Positions 37,928 through 47,051 of a stretch of 64,000 nucleotides of DNA are shown here, one piece after another (positions within the stretch are counted from its first letter, which is position 1; each line of letters starts with the position of its first letter). The position numbers and the translations under genes are program-made. The notes under the pieces are model-generated. The model made no database searches, had not been told where the DNA came from, and saw only the letters and a list, made by a program, of their open reading frames with translations. Origin of the DNA: Marinobacterium zhoushanense (GTDB lineage Bacteria; Pseudomonadota; Gammaproteobacteria; Pseudomonadales; Balneatricaceae); contig NZ_BMIJ01000001.1 of the NCBI RefSeq assembly GCF_014641945.1, positions 544,585-608,584 of the forward strand, in the 5' to 3' direction.

Positions 37928-38436
37928 TATTCACCTCCCTTCGGCTCAACGCCCAACTCGCTGGACAGGGCATTGATGGTGTCGGCACTCTGCAGCACCT
38001 CTTTCAACAGCTTTTCCAGATCACGTGAGCGGTCGGCCTTGGCCAGCAGGGTTTTCAGCTGGGAACGGGTGTCGGCCAGTTTCTGCAACGCATCGACCTG
38101 GCCGATAATGGCATCCGGCTCGAAGTCTTTCATGGAGTTGAACTTCAGCGCGGCCTCGAACTGACTACCGTCATTGCTCAAGGTGTTATCGACCTTGAGC
38201 TTGAGCTCCGGTCCAACCCGCTTCATGACAGTATCGAAATTGTCCTTGTCGACCTGGTAAAAGGTACGATCCTCCAGCTCTTCACGGTCCTCCTTGTGAG
38301 CGGAGAAATCGCCCATCACACCGACCACGAACGGCAGTTCTTTGGTTTCGACAGCACCATTGGTTTCCACGTCGTAGGTGATGCTGACGCGGTTTTTGCT
38401 GACGCGTTTGTGTTGTGAATTCAAGGCCACGATCAA
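37927..38436 (-). CDS. tssB: T6SS contractile sheath small subunit TssB (VipA)
   Basis: 169 residues. The N-terminal KNRVSITYDVETNGAVETKE and LPFVVGVMGDFS are diagnostic; RTFYQVDKDNFDTVMKRVGP and FNSMKDFEPDAIIGQV follow. The C-terminal helix (about 120-160) is the expected ClpV-contact region. It lies 22 bases after hcp and overlaps tssC by one base. Nothing unusual. Confidence 0.97.
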   Translation of the reverse strand: MIVALNSQHKRVSKNRVSITYDVETNGAVETKELPFVVGVMGDFSAHKEDREELEDRTFYQVDKDNFDTVMKRVGPELKLKVDNTLSNDGSQFEAALKFNSMKDFEPDAIIGQVDALQKLADTRSQLKTLLAKADRSRDLEKLLKEVLQSADTINALSSELGVEPKGGE

Positions 38437-38458
38437 CCTCCTGGCTTGTTGCTAAGGG

Positions 38459-38983
38459 TTAGGATGCTTTGGATTCCAGCTTACCGGTGGTGACATCGAA
38501 CTTGACGGTATCGCCCTTCTCGATCTTGCCGTTGGCGCCTTCCCGGTAATACACATTGCTGATCGTGGTGTAGGTCAGGCTGAACGACTCATGAGGCAGC
38601 TGGCCGTCGTTGCAGGAGATGTTGTAGTGCGACATACGCGCGTGCTCGAGCGTGATGATCAGGAACGGATCCAGACCACCGCCATCACGATTCGGCTTGG
38701 TCAGCACGAGTTCCACGGTTTTGCCTTCAGCACCCGGCGAAAACAGGTAGGTGGTCAGGTGCGGACTGGCGCCATCGGATGTACGGGAAACCTGGATCTC
38801 CGCCATTGCTGCCATACCCCTGTCGGAGTTGTTGGCATTACCGACGTCGATACCCACACCGCGCGCCGCTCCCCAGTTCATATTATCGATGGCGAAGAAG
38901 CCTTTCTTGCCGCCGATATCCGCAACGGTCGCTGCACCTTTAATGCTGTCGAGCCCGTCGATTCGCATGAAAATTGAAGCCAT
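38459..38983 (-). CDS. hcp: T6SS tube protein Hcp (TssD)
   Basis: 174 residues. MASIFMRIDGLDSIKGAA, then SRTSDGASPHLTTYLFSPG, and ISCNDGQLPHESFSLTYTTI near the C-terminus, mark an Hcp1-like hexameric ring. Hcp rings stack into the secreted inner tube and carry small effectors. The length is near the family norm, so no effector domain is fused. Its position ahead of tssBC, with its own good ribosome site (AAGGAGAG), fits high expression. Confidence 0.96.
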   Translation of the reverse strand: MASIFMRIDGLDSIKGAATVADIGGKKGFFAIDNMNWGAARGVGIDVGNANNSDRGMAAMAEIQVSRTSDGASPHLTTYLFSPGAEGKTVELVLTKPNRDGGGLDPFLIITLEHARMSHYNISCNDGQLPHESFSLTYTTISNVYYREGANGKIEKGDTVKFDVTTGKLESKAS

Positions 38984-39040
38984 ATTGTCTCTCCTTGCTG
39001 TTTAAAGCGCCGCTTGGGCGACAGATAAAAACTACGGTTA

Positions 39041-40402
39041 TTACCACTCAAAGCTGGCTACGTCGGAACTCTTCGCAACTGACCCGGTTTCGGAAGAGTC
39101 ACTCTCCGGCACCGGCACAGCTTCCGCCGAGTCATTCACCGCCGACACGCTCGATGCCGCAGCGGGTGCCGGCACCTTCACAGCGGCATCGGACTGCTGT
39201 TTACGCATCAAATCCTGTGCGCTTATCTGCGGCACGGGAATCTCGGTCTTGTCGATACTTTCCAGGCCCGCCATCTGGATGATCCGCCCCATCACCGCGC
39301 TGTTATCGCCAACCATCTCATTCAGCAGCTCCGGCAACGACAGATAGCCCCAACGGATCGCCCGCTCCAGCAACATGTACACAGGACTATGCGGTTCGGT
39401 ACGGCAGAAGAAATCGGCGATTTTGCGCAACTCCTGAAACGCCTGATCGCGGTTGTAGATCTCACCGGAGGCGGCCAGGCTAATCATTGCAGGCGCTGCA
39501 CTCTGTTGAGCCTCAGAGGTGACAGCGGAGGCCGTCGTGCCGGCGGCCCCATTCGCCGCCGGTCCAGCCTCGGTACTGGCAGGCGCTGCCTTATCCAGCG
39601 GCCAGGGCGTCAGACTACTCCCCAGCATAAAGCGCAGGGCCGCGATCAGCCGCTCGATACTCTCTTTAACAGATCGGAAGCTCACCCCGCTGGCACCGTC
39701 CTGACGGCAATGTTCAGCGATTCGGCTCTCCAGTAGTGCCAAACTGTCGAGAACCCGTCCCAGCGACAGCACCGTCTCGGTCACCTGCGCCTTTTCCGTC
39801 GGCAGGGCTTGCTGCGCCTCGGCCTTCAACTGCGACAGTTCGCCCTTTTTCTCCGCCGAATAGTAGCGGGCGTAGTCGATACTGCCGATCAGCGGGATCA
39901 TCTGCAGCGGCATATAGAGCAGGCCACTGTCCGGGGTATCGCCGATCAACTGCGCCAGTGGCTTGACCCGATTTTCCGCCCACTCCCGCTTGCGGCCAGC
40001 ATCGTCATCAGCCTTGAGCTTGTCCTCGGGCGGTTTCGGATTCAGGTCATCCCAGTAGGTTTCGACAGCCGCGGCAAAGGCCTCCAGCACGAGCGCCAGA
40101 TTGGTCAACGGCGAACCGCTAAACAGTTGGGCAGTCGCCAGCCAGCAGAACACCTCCACATCTTTCGAGGTCTCGACCAGGGTCTGTTCACACTCCTGAG
40201 CCAGCAGCTGCCAATTGTTCTGGTTGGCCGCCAGCAGCTCTTCGTTGGTTGTCGCATCAGGTGATTCAATCAGTTGCCTAAACGAGGATTGCGCCATATT
40301 GAAGCTGTTGCGCAAGCCACGATACAGCGTGCGATTACCCTTCAGATATTCCCCGCAGGGGGTACTGTCCGACACCGGGGCCAGTAAGTGTTCCATCTGC
40401 AT
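39041..40402 (-). CDS. tssA: T6SS assembly protein TssA
   Basis: 453 residues. An ImpA N-terminal domain (SDSTPCGEYLKGN near 10-22, EVFCWLATAQL, YWDDLNPKP) is followed by a Pro/Ala-rich linker (about 270-310). A C-terminal helical region has YNRDQAFQELRKIADFFCRT and PVYMLLERAIRWGYLSLPEL. That short C-terminal type is the one that caps and coordinates tube and sheath polymerisation. A low-complexity tail of Ala, Val, Ser and Glu ends it (about 405-453). It lies between the PAAR gene (25 bases) and hcp (57 bases). Confidence 0.94.
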   Translation of the reverse strand: MQMEHLLAPVSDSTPCGEYLKGNRTLYRGLRNSFNMAQSSFRQLIESPDATTNEELLAANQNNWQLLAQECEQTLVETSKDVEVFCWLATAQLFSGSPLTNLALVLEAFAAAVETYWDDLNPKPPEDKLKADDDAGRKREWAENRVKPLAQLIGDTPDSGLLYMPLQMIPLIGSIDYARYYSAEKKGELSQLKAEAQQALPTEKAQVTETVLSLGRVLDSLALLESRIAEHCRQDGASGVSFRSVKESIERLIAALRFMLGSSLTPWPLDKAAPASTEAGPAANGAAGTTASAVTSEAQQSAAPAMISLAASGEIYNRDQAFQELRKIADFFCRTEPHSPVYMLLERAIRWGYLSLPELLNEMVGDNSAVMGRIIQMAGLESIDKTEIPVPQISAQDLMRKQQSDAAVKVPAPAAASSVSAVNDSAEAVPVPESDSSETGSVAKSSDVASFEW

Positions 40403-40427
40403 TCAACTCAATAATAAATTCGTTTCT

Positions 40428-40727
40428 TCAACCACCGATCATCACTGTCGGGCACCCCGCTACGATGGAACCGCCATGGGCAGTGGTATCCCCCATTCGC
40501 GCCGCGGGCTTCTTGCCGATCAACACCGTAGAGCTGCCTTTGACGATACTGTCCGGCGGTCCAACGCAGACACAGCTATCGCCCATACAGGCGGCCGGCA
40601 TCTTGCCGATCAGCACCTGCGGATTGCCCGGTCCGACAACCGGCCCACCGACATGGGGGATCGGTGGGGTCGCCGGTGTCTGCATCGGACAGGTATGCAT
40701 ATCCGTTAATCTTGCTGCACAGGCCAT
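40428..40727 (-). CDS. PAAR-repeat spike-tip protein
   Basis: 99 residues from ATG 40727, preceded by AGGAGA with seven bases of spacing. MACAARLTDMHTCPMQTP, PPIPHVGGPV and VLIGKMPAACMGDSC, then VLIGKKPAARMGDTTAHGG and VMIGG, form the PAAR beta-cone, with histidines and cysteines placed for a metal at the tip. It sharpens the VgrG spike. There is no C-terminal extension, so it carries no fused toxin. An upstream opening at 40766 would overlap the preceding gene and is rejected. Confidence 0.95.
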   Translation of the reverse strand: MACAARLTDMHTCPMQTPATPPIPHVGGPVVGPGNPQVLIGKMPAACMGDSCVCVGPPDSIVKGSSTVLIGKKPAARMGDTTAHGGSIVAGCPTVMIGG

Positions 40728-40737
40728 CTCATCTCTC

Positions 40738-41313
40738 CTAACCGTTGGCGAGCATGCCGTTACCACCGCGAGCCAGATCCAGGCCCATACTGATCACCTG
40801 TCGGCAATACTGCTCGTACCCCTGCCACTCCGGAATCAGTGCTGCTGTATTGATCGCGCCCGCCGCCGCCTTGGCATAGAGAAAATCCGGCGGCAACACC
40901 ACCGGTTGCCCAGATTCACCCAAGCTGCCGCTGCCATTCCAAAACACCGCCTGAGCCAACCAGCCGGGTGCACACTGGCGCCCCAGGGTTTCCGCCTGCC
41001 TCTCAGCCAGGCGACGCTTGGCCTCATCGGGCTCCTGCACCCAGCGCTTGCTGTCGGCAATTGCCCGCTGCTGTTCCGGTGTCCAGTCGGACGCCCGCAA
41101 CTCCAGTGCCAGGCAGGCCCACCAGATCGCTTCCCGCATGGGCAGCGCATGACAGAAAAAATTGACCAGGTCGATAAACAACCCATTGGCCTGCAGCGCC
41201 TCGATAATCTGCGTCGGCGTCATCTCGCCCGCCACGACAGCGGCAGCCTCGTCCGATAGTTCAAAGCGCTGCAGAATCGACCCGCATTGCGGGTATGGCA
41301 TTTTTTTCAGCAT
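40738..41313 (-). CDS. T6SS accessory protein, DUF6931-like
   Basis: 191 residues, soluble, with many Trp and Cys. The stretch LVNFFCHALPMREAIWWACL (about 56-75) is the feature I associate with small proteins found between vgrG and PAAR genes in T6SS loci (DUF6931 as I recall it; uncertain). The tail ending GMLANG is glycine-rich. It overlaps the vgrG stop by one base and ends ten bases before the PAAR gene. That is the position expected of an adaptor helping to load the spike tip; this role is inferred from position only. Confidence 0.75.
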   Translation of the reverse strand: MLKKMPYPQCGSILQRFELSDEAAAVVAGEMTPTQIIEALQANGLFIDLVNFFCHALPMREAIWWACLALELRASDWTPEQQRAIADSKRWVQEPDEAKRRLAERQAETLGRQCAPGWLAQAVFWNGSGSLGESGQPVVLPPDFLYAKAAAGAINTAALIPEWQGYEQYCRQVISMGLDLARGGNGMLANG

Positions 41314-43334
41314 CAGTTGACCATCACCACCGAGCCTTTGACCGTGGTACTGCCACTGGAGGAGACCTCCGCCGAAGCAGAGCCTTTCATCGTGGCCGCC
41401 ACACTGGCCTTCACTTCCGTATTTAGCCCCGATGCCGAAAGCGAGGAACTCGCCTTCAACGTCATTGAGCCGCTGGATTTGATATCCACCTTGGAGTCGC
41501 CGGCAACCTCGACCTTGCCTCCATCCAGCTCAATGCCCGAACTGCCCGAGAGGCTGATCGTCCCACTCTCGATCTCGATCTTGGAGCCGGTCATTTTCAA
41601 CTTGCTGTCGCCGACCACCAGCTCCAGACTGTCGCTGGCCTCCAGCTTGATCGACTTGCCCTTCACCGCAATCGCTTCCGTAGCGGTGAGGTTGTAGTTC
41701 TTTTCCGTTGTGAGATTGATATTCTCTTTGGTTTCCAGGCTGTAATTCTTTTCGCCCTTGACGCTGATATCCTTGGTCACGGCGACACGCTTCTCCGCCG
41801 TCACTTTCTCATCAGCATCGTTTTCCACTTCGACCAGAAGATCCTTGGCGGCATGCAGGTAAATCTGCTCACTATCCTTCTTATCGTCAAAGCGCAGCTC
41901 GTTCGACTGCCCGCTCAACTGGGTTTTAATACCCGATTGAGTCGTATCGGTGGTCGGATAGGGCGGCTTGTGCTTACTGTTGTACAGGCTGCCTGTTACA
42001 AGCGGTTGATCCGGGTCGCCATCCAGGAAGCTGACCAGCACCTCCTGACCGGCCCGGGGGATAAACTGCAAACCGTAACCGTTTCCGGCCATCGACTGCG
42101 CCACCCGCACCCAGCAACTGGTCTTGTCGCCACTTGCTTCGGTATCCCAGTGGAACTGAATACGGATCCGCCCCTGATCATCCGAGGCCGGTTCGGCGTC
42201 CGTCTTACCCGCAACGACAGCGCTCTGCATGCCGTATACACGCGGTTTTTCCAATCGAGCCGGATAGTAGAGATGGTCCTGCGGCGCACAGGTAAAATGG
42301 CAACGCTGGCTAAAAGTACTTCCTTTCTCAACCACAAACTCCTGCTCAAGCGAAACCACCAGATAATCGCCCAACTGGCTACTGTCGTGGTGAGCCGCCA
42401 GCTCTATGTAGCGCCCGGCCGCCAATTCGGAACTGTTGGTCTGCCCACTCACCAGATGGTATTCCGAGTCCAGCTGCGCGCGCTGGGTTTCCACCAGCGG
42501 TTTGGCCAAGTCATCGATCGCCCCGGTAATGCTGGCCATGGGGTATCGAAAATCGGTCAATTTGGTATTGGAGGACAGCTTGTATTTGGATGATTTGCTC
42601 TTGCTGCTGACCAGTTTGCTCTGACTGTAGTCGTAACCGGCCAACTCCAGCGTGGCGGCGTGAAATGCGTGCCGGGAAGCCCAGTTTTCGACAATCTCAT
42701 TGCTGCCGGTCGGTGAGTCCGCATCGTCCAGCGAACACTTGCCAACCGAGGAAAACGGTTTAGCGGCATCGTGCAGAATCAGGGTGTTGGAATCGTCGTC
42801 CACGCCGAAGTGATAATGAACCCCCTCTTCCGCCAGCAGGCGACTGACGAACTCCAGATCGGTTTCATTGAATTGCAGACAATAGGCACGCTTGGTCGAC
42901 GGCATGTCATCGACCTTGTACTGCCCTTTAAACCCCAGATCATCGAAGATGGAGGTGACGATATCCTTGGTAGACTGCTCCTGAAACACACGGTATTTGC
43001 GACTAAAAGCCAGTAGCGCAAACCAGGGTTGAATACGCAGACGGAAGACGGAATAGCGCGGTGGATCATCCGATACCAGCGTTTGCACGCCGGTGACCAC
43101 GCCTTTAAACGAACGGATGGCGGAACGACTACTGCCAGGACTGCTGAACACTTCACAGGTGAGACTTTCGCCAAGCCAGGAGGATGCGTCTACATCCGTA
43201 CACTGGACCTCGGCCTCCAAGGTAGCCATCTGCGACAGCGCCGCCCGATAGCTCAACCGCGCCAATACGTAGCTGTTTCCCTTGCTGTCACTGACCACTA
43301 AATTACTGCTTTGCGGATCGACCAGCATCCCCAT
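41313..43334 (-). CDS. vgrG: T6SS spike protein VgrG (TssI)
   Basis: 673 residues from ATG 43334 (AAGGGA about eight bases upstream); a TTG one codon earlier is less likely. The gp27-like part (1-380) has YRALLHPWFALLAFSRKYRVFQ-type residues and QSTKDIVTSIFDDLGF, with FVSRLLAEEGVHYHF. The gp5-like OB fold has GRIRIQFHWD and CWVRVAQSMAGNGYG, with GQEVLVSFLDGDPDQPLVTG. From about 470 on, repeating short strands rich in Lys, Glu, Ser and Gly form the triple beta-helix needle. The last residues (GSVVMVN) carry no extra domain, so it is a non-evolved VgrG. It is the first gene of the operon. Confidence 0.95.
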   Translation of the reverse strand: MGMLVDPQSSNLVVSDSKGNSYVLARLSYRAALSQMATLEAEVQCTDVDASSWLGESLTCEVFSSPGSSRSAIRSFKGVVTGVQTLVSDDPPRYSVFRLRIQPWFALLAFSRKYRVFQEQSTKDIVTSIFDDLGFKGQYKVDDMPSTKRAYCLQFNETDLEFVSRLLAEEGVHYHFGVDDDSNTLILHDAAKPFSSVGKCSLDDADSPTGSNEIVENWASRHAFHAATLELAGYDYSQSKLVSSKSKSSKYKLSSNTKLTDFRYPMASITGAIDDLAKPLVETQRAQLDSEYHLVSGQTNSSELAAGRYIELAAHHDSSQLGDYLVVSLEQEFVVEKGSTFSQRCHFTCAPQDHLYYPARLEKPRVYGMQSAVVAGKTDAEPASDDQGRIRIQFHWDTEASGDKTSCWVRVAQSMAGNGYGLQFIPRAGQEVLVSFLDGDPDQPLVTGSLYNSKHKPPYPTTDTTQSGIKTQLSGQSNELRFDDKKDSEQIYLHAAKDLLVEVENDADEKVTAEKRVAVTKDISVKGEKNYSLETKENINLTTEKNYNLTATEAIAVKGKSIKLEASDSLELVVGDSKLKMTGSKIEIESGTISLSGSSGIELDGGKVEVAGDSKVDIKSSGSMTLKASSSLSASGLNTEVKASVAATMKGSASAEVSSSGSTTVKGSVVMVN

Positions 43335-43829
43335 CAACAGTTCCCTTATCCAGACATCGCAGTTTTGTTATTGGTATCTACAGCAACACCCCGCAACGCT
43401 TTGATGTTGCTATCAAGCGTCACACGACGCAGAGCATCGACCGAGGGAGTATATCCACCCTCAACAAATAAAATCAGCTAAAAAAACAAAAGTCATCTGA
43501 TTCTGCACTGAAATGCAAATTCACACCTTCAGTTGACCCTGATCAAAAAAAACTCTGCCAACTTTTCAAAACACCTGACTCATGTGACAGCTTTTAATAA
43601 TTGTATTCCTGTGCAACCACATTCGGAACAGGATCCCCGGGACAAGACAATATCAGGCACGACGATTAATGCCAAAGCAATTAAAACGATAATTTGAAAG
43701 TTAACCCCCGCACAACATTCGCAACACCTATATTAGAAATCACTTAAACCTACGTTCTTTAACAAATTCACCTTATTAGATCAAAAGAGCCATGTTATCC
43801 TGCGACGCCTAAGCCGATAGCCGGAGACC

Positions 43830-43858
43830 CTGTTTCGGTGTATAAACACCCGAAACAG
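43830..43858 (+). other. Strong hairpin in the leader of the sensor-MFS operon
   Basis: CTGTTTCGGTGT pairs with ACACC-CGAAACAG across an ATAA loop, twelve pairs with one bulged C. It lies about 200 bases before the first gene of the plus-strand operon and has no T-run. It could be part of a structured leader or a protein site; no known riboswitch was recognised. Confidence 0.5.
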
Positions 43859-43928
43859 ATTCAGCGAGCTGTGGTATTTTTCAGTGCTGATATATGGACG
43901 CATACAGGTTATTCAATAACCAACGACC

Positions 43929-43953
43929 AGAAGAACTAGAAGAACTAGAAGAG
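43929..43953. repeat. Nine-base tandem repeat
   Basis: AGAAGAACT is repeated almost three times in a row. Too short and too few for a CRISPR or satellite; may be replication slippage in a leader. Confidence 0.6.
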
Positions 43954-44057
43954 CGAATAAGCCATGCCCCCTAGCGGCGAACACCGATGGAAACCTGAAG
44001 CGGGCACCATTTGAGCCAGGTACCATACAACGCGGGGGTTTAATCGAAGGGACACTG

Positions 44058-44861
44058 ATGAAAGCATTTCTCGAAGTACATCTTAAGCTGGTCATGACCA
44101 TTTGGATCATCGTGGCCAGCGTCCTTGGCTTGCTATACCTGATGAACTACATGAAGTTCAGCAGCTTGATGTCGACTGTGATCTCGTCACAACTCGAAGT
44201 GATGTCGACGTCGCTGGAACGCTCCATCATTCGAGCGGAGCAACTCGGCCTGCCGTTGAGCGAGATGGACAACCTTCCCGAGTTGATGCAACGAGCCAAG
44301 GGGCGCGACGATCAGGTTTCGGCACTGTATGTCATCGACCCACTGGGCAATGTACTGTTCGCAACAGACAGCAAATCACTGAACGCGGAGTACGCGCCGC
44401 AGATCTTGCGCAAAGCGCTCAATGGCGACGAGCCCTCCTGGTCACTGGAGAAGAGCGACACGCTATATAGCGGGCTCCAGTTGTTCGATGGTACTCAACA
44501 GTTGATGGGCAGCATCATCATCGCTTACGACAAATCCGGGTACGGCAACGTCGTGGCTCAGGTGAAGCTCCACCTGCTCGAGATGACCCTTATGATCTTC
44601 GGCTGCTTCGCTTTGCTGATCTTTATCGCCGTGCGCTTCGGTTTCGGCGATGTCAACGATGTATTCAGGTTGATTTCGTCACGGCTCCCAAAGGAGCAGC
44701 GCCACCCAGCCTCACAACAGCCTCAGCTCAAGCCCGGCACCATGGCATATCGCTTCGCCGAACAGATAGACCAGAGCAACCGGTTAAAGGCGCAACTGAA
44801 CCAGGAGCTGGATTCGGTTACGTCGGAGATCAAACGCCCCAGCCTGGAAACCGTTCAATAG
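44058..44861 (+). CDS. Membrane sensor-like protein, first gene of a transport operon
   Basis: 267 residues, ATG after AAGGGA. An N-terminal membrane segment (about 9-31) is followed by a periplasmic domain (about 32-175), a second segment (about 176-198) and a charged cytoplasmic tail. The periplasmic part (LGLPLSEMDNLPELM, ALYVIDPLGNVLFATDS) parallels the sensor part of the next gene's product (VGIPFSQIKGMDLYL, VYVLVTAPSGEVLYRG). The two are therefore paralogous, Cache/PAS-like receptors. There is no kinase, cyclase or methyl-accepting domain, so it cannot signal by a standard output. It probably pairs with the fused transporter 27 bases downstream. Function not known. Confidence 0.8.
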   Translation: MKAFLEVHLKLVMTIWIIVASVLGLLYLMNYMKFSSLMSTVISSQLEVMSTSLERSIIRAEQLGLPLSEMDNLPELMQRAKGRDDQVSALYVIDPLGNVLFATDSKSLNAEYAPQILRKALNGDEPSWSLEKSDTLYSGLQLFDGTQQLMGSIIIAYDKSGYGNVVAQVKLHLLEMTLMIFGCFALLIFIAVRFGFGDVNDVFRLISSRLPKEQRHPASQQPQLKPGTMAYRFAEQIDQSNRLKAQLNQELDSVTSEIKRPSLETVQ

Positions 44862-44888
44862 CCCGAGTTCGACAAGAAGGAAATATTG

Positions 44889-47051
44889 ATGACTAAGCGC
44901 AGCACGGGCCTGACCGGATTTATCAACAACCGCTTGTTTCTGACGACCCTGCTCAGCACTCTGTTGGCCTCTATTATCAGTGCCGTCTACACGCTCACCG
45001 AGTTCAACATCGCGCTGAAGCCTCGCTTGCTGCAGAAAGCGGAAGCCATTGCCGAAGTTATTCGCGAAGATGTCGACCTGGCGGTACAGGTAGGGATTCC
45101 GTTCAGCCAGATCAAGGGGATGGATCTCTATCTCCAGGAAACAGCGACCAAGTACCCGGAGCTGGTTTACGTTCTGGTTACAGCACCTTCCGGCGAGGTG
45201 CTCTACCGTGGCGGCGACTCCGATAATGCCCTGCCCATGACCAGTGCACCGAGTCAGCAGCATCTGCACTCGGATCTGGCTCTGCAGGCAAGCTTTTTCA
45301 CCCGCCTGATCAACGGCGGTCGCGACTTGCTGCGCCTTTTGCCGCTTGGGGCGCAGGCAGACGGCCAGGCCGAGAATCTCTACTTGCCGTTAACCAGCAA
45401 CGGGCATAGTTACGGTGCGGTCCAGGTGGGCCTTGACACCGGCTACATTCGGACTCAATTGACCGATGTATTCTTCGATATCGCCATCGTTCTGGTCGCG
45501 GTCCTGCTGGTCTCGTTCGAGGTCGTTATGGTGTTGGTGATGTTTTACGTCTCTGGCCCACTGCAGCGCTCGGAAAGCATCCTGGAACGTCAGGCTAGCG
45601 GTGACTTCTCAGTCAACGACAATCTGGCCAGCAAGGGCTCCATCGGCAGTTTCATCAGTGAACTCAATAAGGACTCGCGGCAGTTGCAGCAGCGCTTCCG
45701 CGCGGCCCTGGACCAGGCCACCAACGGTGGTGGTGCAGTCATCTCCGATCCAGCGGACATCCCCCAGACCGACAACCGAGGGCTCGGCAGCCGACTGCGC
45801 ACAATGGCCGAACAGTTCAACCTGCTCAAGGTTCTGCGCGAGAAGCAAGGCAGCATCACCGATGCTCGTATTCCGCTGTTCGTCTTTGCTTTCGGTGAGG
45901 AGCTGCAAAAGTCGTTCATGCCGCTGTTCGTTTCCGAGTACTACGAACCCAACCCCTGGTTCGACAAGGACATCATGGTCGGATTACCGATCTCGGTATT
46001 TATGTTCGTTATTGCTGCCGCGACCCCCTTTGCCGGCAGTTGGGTCGATCGCTGGGGCAACAAGCGACTGTTTCTCTGGGGCCTGATTCCCGCACTGGCC
46101 GGCTATCTGGGCTGCGCTCTGGCATCCAGTGTCTACGAAATCATCGCCTGGCGCGCCATCACCGCTTTTGGCTACGCGATCATCACGATCAGTTGTCAGG
46201 GGTATATCGCCGCGATCGTCACCTCGGAAAATCGCGCCAAAGGGATGGCCGTGTTCGTCGGCGTATTGATGACCGCCACCATGTGCGGTACTGCCCTGGG
46301 CGGTATTATTGCCGACCGGATCGGCTACCAGCCGGTGTTCCTGTTGTCCGCGGCATTGGCTGCTTTCGCTGGCCTGCTGGCGTGGCTGATGCTCTCGGAA
46401 GAGGTGGACGGGCAGAGCAAAAAAGCCGCTGCAGGCAGCAAGGGCGGCATCTGGGCACTTGCTAGGAATATCCGCTTTGTCTGTATTATTTTGTTTTGCG
46501 CCATTCCAACCAAGATCATCCTGACCGGATTTCTCTACTACCTGGTACCGCTGTATCTGGTCTCTCTGGACGCCAGCCAGTCGGAAATCGGCCGGATCAT
46601 GATGGTCTACTCCCTCATCATCATCCCGCTCGGCCCTATCGCGTCACAGTTGGCCGACCGTACCGGCAAGATGGTGGAACTGGTCATTCTCGGCACCATA
46701 CTCTCCGGCGCCATACTGATCTCGCTCTACGGCGAAGCGTCTATCATGACGATGCTGCTGGCCGTGGCGATGATGGGCGCTGCCCACTCTATTCTCAAGG
46801 CGCCGCTGATTGCGGCAGCGATGGAAGCGGCCGAAGCCACTCCCGAAGTTGGCCGTACCACTGCACTGGGCGTACTGCGCACCTCGGAGCGGATCGGCAG
46901 TGTACTGGGTCCGGTACTGGTCGCCTGCCTGCTGGCGATTTACGACTACGGCGAGGCGATGGTGATTGTCGGTACCGGCATCGTGATTGCCGGCGTAGTG
47001 ATGGGCTTCTACCTGAAAGCAGCCGACAAGAAGGAAGCGCTTGCAACATGA
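44889..47051 (+). CDS. MFS transporter fused to a periplasmic sensor and HAMP-like region
   Basis: 720 residues from ATG 44889 (AAGGAA upstream; the TTG just before is less likely). Segment 1 (about 15-35), a periplasmic sensor (36-195), segment 2 (196-222) and a HAMP-like linker with SGPLQRSESILERQASGDF (222-270) form a receptor front end. A major facilitator domain follows from about 325 to 710, with motif A as GSWVDRWGNKR (383-393). A second half has MMVYSLIIIPLGPIASQLAD. Ordinary MFS porters have no such front end. The architecture suggests transport gated by an external ligand. Start and stop overlap neighbours tightly: the binding-protein gene begins within its stop (ATGA). Substrate unknown. 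Confidence 0.85.
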   Translation: MTKRSTGLTGFINNRLFLTTLLSTLLASIISAVYTLTEFNIALKPRLLQKAEAIAEVIREDVDLAVQVGIPFSQIKGMDLYLQETATKYPELVYVLVTAPSGEVLYRGGDSDNALPMTSAPSQQHLHSDLALQASFFTRLINGGRDLLRLLPLGAQADGQAENLYLPLTSNGHSYGAVQVGLDTGYIRTQLTDVFFDIAIVLVAVLLVSFEVVMVLVMFYVSGPLQRSESILERQASGDFSVNDNLASKGSIGSFISELNKDSRQLQQRFRAALDQATNGGGAVISDPADIPQTDNRGLGSRLRTMAEQFNLLKVLREKQGSITDARIPLFVFAFGEELQKSFMPLFVSEYYEPNPWFDKDIMVGLPISVFMFVIAAATPFAGSWVDRWGNKRLFLWGLIPALAGYLGCALASSVYEIIAWRAITAFGYAIITISCQGYIAAIVTSENRAKGMAVFVGVLMTATMCGTALGGIIADRIGYQPVFLLSAALAAFAGLLAWLMLSEEVDGQSKKAAAGSKGGIWALARNIRFVCIILFCAIPTKIILTGFLYYLVPLYLVSLDASQSEIGRIMMVYSLIIIPLGPIASQLADRTGKMVELVILGTILSGAILISLYGEASIMTMLLAVAMMGAAHSILKAPLIAAAMEAAEATPEVGRTTALGVLRTSERIGSVLGPVLVACLLAIYDYGEAMVIVGTGIVIAGVVMGFYLKAADKKEALAT

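Larger units (their letters stand above)
43335..44057. promoter_or_regulatory. Long AT-rich divergent regulatory region
   Basis: About 720 bases between vgrG (minus) and the sensor operon (plus), with runs of A/T unusual for this window. It must carry both promoters. I could not find a convincing sigma-54 -24/-12 pair. It contains the 43830-43858 hairpin and a short tandem repeat at 43929-43953. The AT richness would suit silencing by H-NS-like proteins, common for T6SS. A 16-codon frame from ATG 43964 is too weak to call. Confidence 0.5.

Noticed and set aside
36719..38164. Open frame of 481 codons on the plus strand
   Set aside because: Antisense to tssC and tssB, whose identities are certain.
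43801..43858. Cyclic-di-GMP or other known riboswitch in the 44058 leader
   Set aside because: A hairpin is present, but the conserved core bases of the classes I know are not.
43929..43953. Possible CRISPR-like repeat
   Set aside because: Only 2.8 direct copies of nine bases without spacers; no cas genes in the window.
46496..47047. Upstream opening of the binding-protein frame inside the MFS gene
   Set aside because: The ATG at 47048 begins a clear signal peptide; the extension is the MFS gene read in another frame.
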